NCBI RefSeq assembly: GCF_001659605.2
Contig: NC_035161.2
Coordinates: forward strand, 9,347,738-9,411,737
Direction: 5' to 3'
DNA: 64,000 bases
Source: Manihot esculenta
Lineage: Eukaryota; Streptophyta; Magnoliopsida; Malpighiales; Euphorbiaceae
This document shows, in pieces, positions 21,206 to 31,951 of this stretch. The translations under genes and the position numbers were made by a program. Below the pieces are notes generated by a model. It ran no database searches, was not told where the DNA came from, and saw only the letters and a list, made by a program, of their open reading frames with translations. Each line of letters begins with the position of its first letter. The stretch's first letter is position 1.

Positions 21206-23553
21206 TGTAATAGCCCGGAAACCGGTACCCCTCTGTAACGGCCCCAAACTGCTCGGCGCTAGGATCCAGATCGGCTTAAGGCCGCCAGAACCCGTAGCAA
21301 GCCTAACCTGAACTCAAAGTATCTAACAAATCCCATACATGATCCGATATAAACATACAATTGGAAAACGTTTCTTTAAAAACTACCAGACTTAACCTTA
21401 AAACACTCAGATATACCAATATGAAATAGCCCCCAGGGCTTATACCAGTAATTCTGCCCGTGTTAGGGTCAAGGGAATCAAACCCTTTCTTCCCTTACAG
21501 TCTGGTCTTAGGTCACGGGAATCAAACCCTTTCTTCCCTCACAGTTGTCTTTCACTGGAGTTTTATAAACACATCATCTGTTAAGCCTGATTTGACACAT
21601 TTCTCATCAAGAAACGTAAAACAGGATACATGCATACACAAGGGATTAAGCATACACCAGGCAAAGCACATTCTAAACCATAAACACACTAATTACAATC
21701 TATTACATCCTTTTACATACATCTCTTTAAGTTACATCATGTCCACTACTCTATTACACAATCAACACCATAGCTGACTCTCTGCTGATATCGACTTCCC
21801 CATAGCTAATTCTGAACCTGCAAAACTGGGGTTAAGGGAAAGGGATGAGCTACTAAAGCCCAGTGAGTAGAAACAGTAAAACAGTTCATTAGTTACATGC
21901 TTTCATGAAATGCGTCACTGCACAAACATTACACATCTCGGATTAGACATGACCTCAAAACTCCCTTTGTCGGTGCCCGGCCCTATGGACTCCCAGGTCA
22001 CTACATGCACTAGCGCCCGGCCCCTCCTATGGAGCTCACACAGGTCTTATCTAGCCATAACAGATCGTGGGCTATTGAAGTCGCCTGGGTCCAATCCCCA
22101 TCAACAATAATCAATGCAATGCAGCATATTCGTGTCTACTAATGCAATCAACCTATTGCATACTCATGGTACTCATGATGCATGAAACATGCTACAAATA
22201 TATATCATTGCTCATTTTACAACAACATTAAATGTAGTTCTACTCACCTCTGCTCCTCTAGCAGATACTGAACTGACTCTGCAACTGCTAATACTGACGA
22301 CCTCCTCGATCTCTCGGGTCCAAGCCTACACAAATGGACTCGAATGAGGTGTCAAACTATCTCAAAACCATCTCTATAACACTTCCCAAACCCCCTCTAA
22401 ACATCCTAGAATAATCACATAAAGCATGCAAAAGAAAGCTGGACAGGACACTTTCGGCGGCAGGTTCGGCGGCCGAATGTCCTCTCCAGAGCAAAAACTC
22501 AAGCACCTTCGGCGGCCGAATCTCTACTTTCGGCTGCCGAACCCTTTCGGGGGCAAGGTTCGGGGGCTAAAACACACTTCAGAGACAAAAGTCTCTAACC
22601 TTCGGCGGCCGAATCCCCCTTCCAGAGCCTAAACTCAAAACTCCCGGGGGCGAGCTTTGGCAGCCGAAGCCACCTCCTCAAGGGGTTCAGCGGTCGAATG
22701 CACCTTCGGCTGCCGAACCTGAGTTCATCCAGAACTCATCCTCAACGGCAACCACGCTCCTCAAACCTTTCCACCACCCAAAACATGCATAACACAACTC
22801 CTCAACATACATATACTAGAGTATATGCACAAAGGGGTCCAAAACTACCTAAAACCCCAACAAATAAGAAACATAACACATATAAACATGCTTGCACCCA
22901 TAAACCATCAAAAACACACTTTTAAACCTAATCATGCAACTCTACCCATAACCTCCATAAAACCTCTATAAATCATCAAAAGAAGTTCAAGATCTTCACT
23001 TACCTCTTAAATACAAGAAGATGAACGATCTGAACTTAGAGATATAGAGCAACTCTCCTTCAAACTCTCCAAACCACAAAACTTCTCTTTTTAGCTTAAA
23101 ACCTTCAAAACAAAATGAAAACCAATCAAACCTTTGCACGATGTAAGAAAACCATGAACAAGACCCATGGAGGACATGATCTTACCTTTGAAAGCGAAAA
23201 GGCAAGCTATACTTATCCATTTCACCGACTGGAGGCGTTTTATAGGTGGCAAACCGACTCAGCTTCGGCAGCCTAACCGCATGCAAAACCATGCAACGTT
23301 CGGCGGCCGAACTTGGAGTTTCAAAAGCCGAACCTAAGGCACTTTCGGCGGTCGAACTTCACTTCGAGGGCCGAACCTGGCCAAATCCTCCTTGGTCTTT
23401 TCTCTTCAAAACTCAATCCTATTCCACTCTAAACCTTTCAAACATTTAAAAACAGTTTAGAAAACTTTTCTCTTACCCTTCTAGAAACCTCTGACATCCT
23501 TGAATCCCACCGGACCGTAAGAATTCCGATGCCTGGTCTAGCCGGGTATTACA
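21206..23553 (-). repeat. Chromovirus LTR, extended-end subfamily (3' LTR)
   Basis: It starts TGTAATAGCCCGG, with a second TGTAACGGCCCC about 30 bp inside, and ends CCGGGTATTACA. The extra ~30 bp at the outer end marks this subfamily. Confidence 0.9.
23237..23244 (-). promoter_or_regulatory. LTR TATA box (TATAAAAC)
   Basis: Minus-strand GCCACCTATAAAACGCC, matching 40006-40013 in the partner LTR. Confidence 0.7.
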
Positions 23554-23590
23554 TTCTTCCCCCCTTTAAAAACATTCGTCCTTGAATGTT
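23554..23590 (-). other. Polypurine tract and degenerate hairpin
   Basis: The reverse complement reads AAAGGGGGGAAGAA next to the LTR, with AACATTCAAGGACGAATGTT (23571-23590) beside it, an imperfect form of the hairpin in the other copies. Confidence 0.78.
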
Positions 23591-25214
23591 TAAACAACAA
23601 ACAAGCAAACGAGCAAAGTTTAACACTTCTCTCTAAAGAGAGAACTCCTGGGTCTTTTTATCACATTTCCTTATGATGGTGTTTCCAAAGGCCAATCACC
23701 ACCTGAATTCCTAAATCCTTAGCTTCCTGATCTGTGTGTCCATAATCCACACTAATTACCTAACGTAGAACATTCCCTAAGATTCTCATCTCTGGGTACT
23801 TAAGAACCTCATTTCAACCTTCTCCTAAACTCTACAAGCTTTCGCTGCGCTATTCTGATCCTTACTCCTCTCTTTTCCTCTTACTTATCCTGGCCTCTGC
23901 TCTAGTAGTACCCAACTCTCTGATCACACACTAGCTGTACTAATAGATCACCACTCCTAACCGGGAATACCTATCCTTAGTAGTGACCTTGTTAACTGCT
24001 TACAGTGACAACAAAGTCGCAAGGATCCATCCTTCGTTTCCCACAACAACACTAGAACATTCCAGGGTGAGGTACTAGGTCGGATAAAACCTTTATCTAC
24101 TAAGCTGCGACACTACGCTGACTATTCTCTCAACCCTGCAGGTACCATCCTGTAGGGTAGAAGGAAAGAAATGGTTCCGCGTCCAGGCACCATTCCTATT
24201 CCTATTCCAAACTCTAACTCCCTAACAGATGGAAAACCTGACAGCTCGCTTGGGGAACATCTAGAACTCACTAGCAACGGGCGCTGAGGCTCATTCCCTG
24301 ACCTGCCTACTAACTTGCTCCTAAGAGCTAGAACCCTCTGACAACCTTTCCTGAGTAAACGATGAGCCTGATGGGCTGACCTCAAACCTCTAGGCACCCT
24401 ACTCTGTCCTCTCTAAGGACTACCTCTGATCCATCCTAGCCTCTGCACATGTCTACCTCTGAGGTAGTACTATGAGTAGTTAGCCATTCCGCCCTAGAAT
24501 GACATCACACAGTCAAATCTAGAACCAGAAGGTCAGCTGGAAGGCATTTACTCACCAGAAGCTCTAAACTGAACTAACTGACTCTGCCTCAGATGGATCA
24601 TACTCGGGTCCACTAACCCAGAGAAAACACTCTAAGCCTAGAAGTTATCAAACCCACTCTATCAACAGCTCACTCAAAGCAATAAAGCAACAAAGAAAGA
24701 GAATCACTAGGGTTCAAAACAAGTAGCATACACATCCGAACACCCTCAAGTGAACGTACCTGACGTCACCGTGTTCGATGTGTTAGCCTCCTACTGAGTC
24801 AGGGTGAAGATCTGAGCTAAAGCTAACGGAACTTCCTTTGGAAATCTTCCACAGAAAAGGCTGACCCTTTCCTCTGCCTCAACCACCACCTATTCCCAGA
24901 CTGGCTCTAACCTCTTTCTGAGCTTACTCTTACTTCTTTTTCTCTTCCTCTTACTCTGATCTATTTCACTTATTCTTCTGCTTCTTATTCTGTTCTCTGA
25001 CTTACTTACTCTTCTTACTCTATCTTACTTCCTCTTAAGAGGTTACACTTAAAGATGAGAGATCACTCTCCCTACACCTGGAATTATAAAACTCAAGACC
25101 ACAATATCACCTAGCAACTCTCTCTCTAGCTCTTCTTTAGTTCACTAACCTCTAGCTACTAACTCTTCTCTGAATCTCTATCTCTTACTTTCTACTCTGA
25201 ACATCTAACTCTGC
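23591..25214 (-). pseudogene. Degraded chromovirus interior: chromodomain end, RT start, protease and gag tail
   Basis: On the minus strand only patches match intact pol. The chromodomain end lies near 23640-23810. The RT start (ACCAAGGATAGG, then a segment matching [14 protein letters not shown], then FIR..TSPW) lies near 23960-24110. The protease-RT linker ([16 protein letters not shown]) lies at 24122-24397, and protease and gag tail near 24450-24900. Integrase core, RNase H and most of RT are absent. The copy at 62708-64000 has the same odd variants, such as the 'ggtaccatcctgtagggtagaagg' block, so the decay predates spread. It ends at TCTGC (25210-25214), the TSD of the inner element. 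Confidence 0.72.
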
Positions 25215-25550
25215 TGTAATACCCAGCTAGACTCCGGTATCGGAATTCCTACCGTCCGGTGGAATCTCGGATGTCGGAAGCCTCTAGTAGGGTAGAATCA
25301 TGTTTTCATAAAATGTTTTAAGGTATTTCATGGTTTTAAGTAAAATGGAAATGAGTTTTTGCATGAAAATAACCTTGGAGGAAAACTCAGGTTCGGCCGC
25401 CGAACATGCATGCCTTCGGGAGTGCCTTTAGGCCCCCGAAAGCACAAGTGAGGGAAGTCCAGGTTTGGCCACCGAACCTCAAGTTCGGCCGCCGAACATG
25501 GCATGCATGCGGAGGCACATTCGGCCCCCGAACGTGGCCTGGCCAGCCAC

Positions 25551-25558
25551 TATAAAAG
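25551..25558 (+). promoter_or_regulatory. LTR TATA box (TATAAAAG)
   Basis: CCAGCCACTATAAAAGGGTCC, the family context. In a 5' LTR this would drive the genomic RNA. Confidence 0.78.
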
Positions 25559-26754
25559 GGTCCCTTAGCCGAAAACGGGCGAGCTTTTCCCCATTTTCGG
25601 CCAAGGTGAGCTTTCTGCCGCCCCTCACCGATCTTTGATTTTTTTCCTCTAGATCTTTCAAGTTTTTCACTTGTTTTAACTTTGTTTTGAAGATTTGAGC
25701 TTTTGAGCAAAGTTTTTGGAGCTTTGAGGTTCAAGAACTCGAATCTCTTCCAACTTCAAGTTTGGTCGCCTCTACTCTTGATCTTCAAGAGGTAAAAGTC
25801 GATCTCTAGCTTATGGTATGTTTTAAGTAAGTTTTATGAAGTTCATGGGGGTAGAATGTATGTTTAGGTCATAGTTATGTTTATGGGTTTTTGATGTGAT
25901 TTTGGACAATGTGGCTTGCAAATGTATGTTGAATGTGTTATAGATGGGGTTTTAGCTAGTTGATGCCCCTAGGATCTTGCATGCTTGCGTATGAGTGTTG
26001 TAGAATAGGTTTATCCATGTTTGGATGAGATTGGAGGCGCAAATGCATAAGGGAGCCAAGTTTCTGCCCTCTGGCAGAAACCAGGTTCGGCAGCCGAAGG
26101 AACTTTCGGCCGCCGAACATGGCTGGGGAGGCAGGCCTTTCGGCTGCCGAAGTTGCCCCCGAAAAGAGACTTTCGTCTCTGTCTGGGACTTTCGGCCGCC
26201 GAAGGTGCCACCGAACATGCATGAGTTTCGTCTCTGTCTGGGAGTTTCGGCCGCCAAAGGTGTCGCCGAACCTGCCTGACTTTCGGCTCTGGAGGGACTT
26301 TCGGCCTCCGAACCTGCCGCCGAAAGTGCCCTGTTCAGCCATTTCTTGCATGTTTTTCTATGATTATTCCATGATGTTTTAGGGGGGTTTTTGGGGGATA
26401 GTTTAGAGTTATGTTCATGTATGTTTGGTCCCTCATTTGAGTCCGCCTGTGTAGGTTCGGACCCGAGGAACCGAGGACCCCAGCAGTGAGTCTGTTGCCC
26501 TAGTGTCTGGTCAGAGCTATCCAGAGGTGAGTGGAATAAACCTTTATGTTTTTAAGCAAATTAATCGTATAGTTTTGAGCATGTTCATGCATCATGAATG
26601 CCATGTGATGAATTAGGTTGCTTGCATTAGAATTCACGAATATGTTGCATTGCACATTTTAAATGATGATGTGGATGAATGCTGGATGATCCATAGCCCT
26701 CGATCTATGATATGACGATGTGATATGTACGGTACGAAAAGTAAGACCAGTGGG

Positions 26755-26885
26755 ACCCATTCTACGTTCGCTGGCACTATGTAAGGGAAAGACCAGGACC
26801 CATTCTACGTTCTGGCACAGTTGGACTATGTTATGTTATGCTATGTAAGGGAAAGACCAGGACCCATTCTACGTTCTGGCACAGT
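26755..26885 (+). repeat. LTR minisatellite GACCCATTCTACGTTC(T)GGCAC, three copies
   Basis: Copies at about 26755, 26808 and 26869, each with an upstream GGGAAAGACCAG-type block. The 3' LTR has the same array at 36240-36370. It occupies the slot held by a different unit in the LTRs at 573-11310. Confidence 0.85.
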
Positions 26886-27514
26886 TGGACCATGTAGAGG
26901 GCTATCGGTGACAGGTTCATCCTTGATGTGATTAGCTGTAATGTGATGCATTCCATGATCCATATGATTTAAATGTTTTTATTATTCTGCTCACTGGGCT
27001 CTAGTAGCTCACCCCTCTCCCCTTTTCCCCAGGATTGCAGGTACAGGGTAGACCAGGAGGTTTACAAGAGTAATGAAGTCTGGTATATGTAATAGATAGT
27101 GTGGACATGATAAATGTTTTAATGTTATGTAAAAGTATAGTTTCAGTCATGTAATGATATTGAGGATTAGATATTGTGCTTGACATTGTGTATGAGGTAT
27201 CCCTTTTATTACATGATCAAAAATGTTTTATAATGTTCATGAAAGCCAACTCATCTCATGTTGTATCGCCCGTTGGGGCATTGATGAGATCCCACAGAGG
27301 GATCACGATTATGATTATGACTATGTACAGTGTATGTTCAGGTTGAGTTGGATGTTTGAAGGAAAAGTTTTAAATTTTTTATGCATGTTGTTGATCATGT
27401 ATGGGATTATACAGGTTTACAGGTTATATGTTAGGCTTGCTACGGGTCCCAGCGGCCTTAAGCCGATCTGGATCCTAGCGCCGGTAGCGGTCCGATTTTC
27501 GGGTCGTTACAGAA

Positions 27515-27532
27515 TAGTATAAGAGCCCTAGG
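27515..27532 (+). other. Primer binding site (initiator Met tRNA type, 2 mismatches)
   Basis: TAGTATAAGAGCCCTAGG, three bases after the LTR, against TGGTATCAGAGCCCTAGG in the sister element (48533-48550). A short untranslated leader runs to the gag ATG at 27782. Confidence 0.8.
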
Positions 27533-27781
27533 TTCATAGGATCGGACCTAGAGTGTCGGGCTCATAGATGTTATGGAAGGTCAAGCACAATAGGAAGATC
27601 ATGTCCACTAGGATAGGATGTGGAGTCCTGTCTTGTATGATGATGTGAAATGCCATGAATATATGCTTGTGCATTGATGATATGATATGAATGATGTATA
27701 TGTGATGAGGGTTCATGTGTGCCCACATGAACCATATGATGCTAATGTTTGTATGATGTGTACTGTTTTTCAGAAAACAGG

Positions 27782-29580
27782 ATGAGAGGAACTCGTCGAT
27801 CTGCACGATTGACTGGAGTGCCACCTGAGGATGAGGGCACGAGCGCCCGTCCTCCTACATTGCCTAGGGCAATGTCTTGTAGAGCAAACAGAGAAAGAGT
27901 GTCAAGGGACCCTAGAAGGTCTTTTGATGCTAGCAGAAGGGGGACAGATAGAGGAGGAAGTTCTTCAGACGTGAGGGAGGTTATGGAAGAGGATCAGAGG
28001 AGGGATGGGAACCTGGATGTGAGCATGGAGGGAGAAGGGACAGGGGAGTCTCAGGGAGGCGTTTAGGCCTCGGGGTATGGTTTTCCACCCCATTATCCAC
28101 CCTTCCCACAGGGTTCAGGGTATCCGATGGGAGGCACGTCGGATTACTCCAGCTTTAACCCCTACCCTACCTACATGCCTTATCCACCTTTCTATCCACC
28201 TTACACACAGTACCCAGCTTACCCACCCTCACCCTTCTATCCAAACCCGACAAACCCCACCTCGGGGAATGCTGCACCCCCACCTCCACCACCTATAGAA
28301 CCAGCAGCCCCAGTTACTCGACCTCCCAGACCTAGCTCAGCCGATGGGAGCAAGGTAAAGATGACAGATTACCTCAAGCTGGATGCTCCCAAATACAAGT
28401 CAGGGGATGACCCCTTTGAGTATCTGAGAGTGGTGAAGACAATAACTGATGAGCTAGGGGCAAATGACAGCACGACCATTCAGATGGCAGGGTTCACTTT
28501 AAAGTGCAAGAAGGCACGGGAATGGTTCAAGTGTTATGTGGACCCGAGACTAGACGGCATGACATGGGAGGAATTCGCGAATGAGTTCGCGGGATGGGCT
28601 TTTCCAGACAGTTCCAGAGAACTGAAGATGATTGAGTTTGAGCCACTGAGGCAGTCAGAGCACATGGGTGTAGAGGAGTTCACGGATAAATTCTTGGAGC
28701 TATTGCCTTTTTCAGGGCAAGCTCTAGATACAGATACGAAGAAAGCCAAGAGATATGTTATGAAGCTGCATTCTAGGTACTCCTCGTTGATTCAGTCAGC
28801 TGAGAGAGAAAGTTTCCACACTGTGGTGGATATGGCTCGAAGGATGGAGGCGAGTGCTATAGTTGAGGGGTCAGTGAAGCAGTCAGTGACCCAGTCTTTA
28901 GGGGTTAAGACCCCAGGCAGAGGAGGACCAGGTTTCTCTTCTCAGAGCTCAAGTAAGAAGAGGTGGGACAACACCACCAAGAAGCCGAAGAAGAATAAGT
29001 TTTGGAACAAGTTGAAATCCGGTCTGGGATTTGGCAGTGGCTCGAGCTCAGGCTCAGATGGTACAGAATGCCAGAGATGTGGAAGGCCGCACAGGGGAGT
29101 GTGTCGAGCTGGGACTAATACATGTTTCAGATGTGGATAGGAGGGACACATAGCTCGGGAGTGTCCTAGAGCACCTTTTATGGGCCAGCCCCAGCAGACA
29201 GCTTCTGGTAGTGTGGCACAGCCAGCAGCTCCAGCCACAACTCAGGGCAGTGGCAGAGGTAGAGGGAGAGGGGCAGCCTCTTCTTCTAGTTCCCGAGGTG
29301 AAGGTCCATCAGCTCCAGCCAGGATCTTCACCATGACTCAGCAGGAGGCTAACACATCCAACACCGTGGTGTCAGGTAATCTCGTCATTGGGTGTTCTGA
29401 TGTGTATGCATTAATGGACCCGGGTGCATCTCATTCATTTATTGCTCCGAGAGCCGTTGAGAGGTTGGGTCTGATAGTCTCTGGGTTAGAGTGTCCCCTA
29501 TGGGTCAGTGGACCCAAGTGTGACCCGTCAGTGGCGAAGTCAGTCTGCCAGTACAGTCCAGTTTTTGTTGAGGGAAGATG
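27782..29580 (+). pseudogene. gag-pol: Chromovirus gag and protease start (two amber codons, interrupted by solo LTR)
   Basis: ATG at 27782 opens [19 protein letters not shown], a basic N-terminus, then a Tyr/Pro-rich stretch ([19 protein letters not shown]). The capsid domain follows ([47 protein letters not shown]). Two Cys clusters come next: [12 protein letters not shown] and CFRCG*EGHIAREC, the second a CCHC knuckle. A Gly/Arg/Ser-rich linker leads to protease with DPGASHSF at 29417-29440. Amber codons at 28064-28066 and 29138-29140 replace CAG (Gln) of the sister copy; the second lies inside the knuckle. The frame stops at AGATG (29576-29580), the left TSD copy of the solo LTR. Confidence 0.9.
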
Positions 29581-31946
29581 TGTAATACCCGGCTAGAATC
29601 CGGCATCGGGATTCCTGCCCTCCGGCGGAATCTAGGGTGTTGGATCTCTCTAGAAGGGGTAAAATGTGTTTTCTAAAATGTTTTTCACATGATTTCATGG
29701 TTTTAAATGGAAATAAATTGAGTTTTGAAAAGAAAAAGACCAAGGAGGCAAGTGCCAGGTTCGGCCGCCGAAAGTGAAGTTCGGCCGCCGAACATGGAAA
29801 GGCTTCGGGAGCGCCTTTGGCCTCCGAAAGTCTTGTTTGAACGAGCCAAGGTTCGGCCGCCGAAAGTCAAGTTCGGCCGCCGAACTTGCATGAGTTTAGG
29901 GGGCACGTTAGGCTGCCGAAGGTCTTCGACCAGGCCACCTATAAAGGGCCCTCAGATCGGAAATGGGTGAGTTTTCTCCCCATTCTCGAGCTCAGGTGAG
30001 TTTATGCCTTCCTTTGGTCGTTTTCGTGTTTTCTCTACCCATCTCTCAAGTTTTTCATGATTTCTACCCTTGTGTTTGAAGATTTAAAGCTTAAAAGGAG
30101 TTTTGGGAGCTTGGAGCTTTTGGAGCTTGGATTCTCCATACCTCCAAGTTAGAGATCACGCAACCCTCGATCTTCAAGAGGTAAGTGTAGATCTATGCTT
30201 CCTTTTATGTTTTAATGAGTTTTAAGTAAGTTTATTGGAGTTTTGAATGGGTAGAATGGCATGTTTAGGTTTATGTGGGTTTTATACCCAATGTATGTTA
30301 TGTGATGTTTGTGTTGAGGAGTTTATGTTAGTTTATGCTCCTTTATGCTTGTGGGAGTGAGTATGCATGATTGGGAGAGAGTATGTAAGGATTTGGGTGT
30401 TTTGAGTTTGGTTTTTGGCTAGGCAGAATCGGACCTGTCGTCCAGAGGGGACCAGGTTCGGCCGCCGAAAGGAGTTTCGGCCGCCGAACCTGCATGGGAG
30501 GCAGCCTTTCGGCTGCCGAACGTGCCCCCGAAGGAGGGACTTTCGTTTCTGTCCAGGGGTTTCGGCCGCCGAACCTGCCGCCGAACTTACCCGAGTTTCG
30601 TCTCTGGAAGGGACTTTCGGCCGCCGAAGGTGTCGCCGAAAGTGCCCTGTCCAGCCGTTTCTTGGGTGTTTTCCATGCATGTTTAAGTGATGTTTAGAGG
30701 GGTTTTTGGGGGTATGTTTATGAGTTGTTAGAGTATGTTTGGCACCTCATTCGAGTCCACCTGTGTAGGATCGGACCCGAGAGACCGAGGAGGCCATTAG
30801 TGCTAGCAGGTGCAGAGTCAGTCGGCGTCTGCCAGGAGGTGAGTAGAACTAAAACTTAATCTTTTATGCACAAAATCTAATGCCTAAAGCATGTTCATGC
30901 ATCATGATTATGTTTAGTAGGTTGATTGCACTAGTTCACGAATATGTTGCATTGTATTATTTCATGTTGATGCCGAGGTAGGTTTGGACCAAGGCGACTT
31001 CAATAGCCCATATCTGTCATTGAGTCTTGGGTGAGTCTTTTGAGAGCCGGACAAGTACATATAGGAAAGTCCTTGCGAGCTCTCTGTGGACTAGGCACCC
31101 TGTCATGTATGTGAAAGTCCTGTGTGAGCTCCTTTGGGGGAGCCGGGCACCGACAGAGGGATTTTTGAGGTCATGTCCGATCCTTGAGAGTAAAGATGCT
31201 AGCAATTCAAAGGAAACTCTCTAAAAACAATCCGTGGGGAATATTCATCTACATGAGCCCCGAGACGGACCAGTTATGTGATTTCTTTGTGATATGACGC
31301 ATTTCATGAGAGCATATAATTAATGAACTGTTTTCTATGTTTCTACTCACTGGGCTTTTTAGCTCACCCCTTTCCCCTAACCCCAGTGTTGCAGGTTTAA
31401 GTCAGAGCTCAGAAGTCAGCAGGGTAAAGATTAAGAGACGTGTGTTTTATGTAATAGTTTATGTTTATGTATCAGTTTAGTGGTTTTAGAAGTGGACATG
31501 TAATATAAGTTGATGTAATGTAATTTGAGATAATGTATGTAACTGATAGTAGAGTTATGTTTATGGATTAAAGTGTGCTTGGCCCTATAGACTGGTTAGT
31601 CCCTGTTAATGCATGGTTATGTCTATGTTATATGTTGAGTTGAGAACCAAACTTGAGGCATGTAATGCTACCCCATTGGAGTATATGATGAGGACTCCAG
31701 TGGAGGTTTTATGATTTTATGATGTATGTTTCATGTCAGGATACATGCACAGGTCAGGTTTGGGTTCATCAGATGTTCAGTTTTCATGTTTTTATGGTTA
31801 AGTTTTAATCATGTATGGGATTTGACCAGGTAATAGTATGTATGTTTGGCTTGCTACGGGTCCCGGCGGCCTTAAGCCGATCTGGATCCTAGCGCCGGTG
31901 GCGGTTCGGGTCGTTACAGAGGGGTATCGGTTTCCGGGCTGTTACA
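29581..31946 (+). mobile_element. Solo chromovirus LTR (extended-end subfamily) in protease
   Basis: TGTAATACCCGGCTAG to CCGGGCTGTTACA, 2366 bp, flanked by exact AGATG at 29576-29580 and 31947-31951. After the usual ...GGGTCGTTACA it carries an extra GAGGGGTATCGG-type tail of about 30 bp ending in a second GTTACA, as in the LTRs at 21206 and 37975. Removing it with one TSD copy restores the gag-pol frame exactly. Confidence 0.93.
29940..29947 (+). promoter_or_regulatory. LTR TATA box (TATAAAGG)
   Basis: GGCCACCTATAAAGGGCCC, between the two palindrome clusters of the solo LTR. Confidence 0.7.
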
Positions 31947-31951
31947 AGATG

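Larger units (their letters stand above)
25215..27511 (+). repeat. Chromovirus 5' LTR
   Basis: TGTAATACCCAGC to GGGTCGTTACA, 2297 bp. It holds a distinct minisatellite, GACCCATTCTACGTTCTGGC, in three copies (26755-26885), and one palindromic unit fewer than the 3' LTR near 25390. Confidence 0.93.

Noticed and set aside
21201..21206. Clean 5-bp TSD for the 21206-40321 element
   Set aside because: ATGATG overlaps both element ends: TATGA precedes TGTAAT, but TGATG follows TTACA. The insertion is supported by the rejoined LTR, yet an exact TSD cannot be assigned.
24122..24397. A host gene on the minus strand ([18 protein letters not shown] frame)
   Set aside because: It matches the protease-RT linker of the intact chromovirus ([20 protein letters not shown]), so it is a retroelement fragment.
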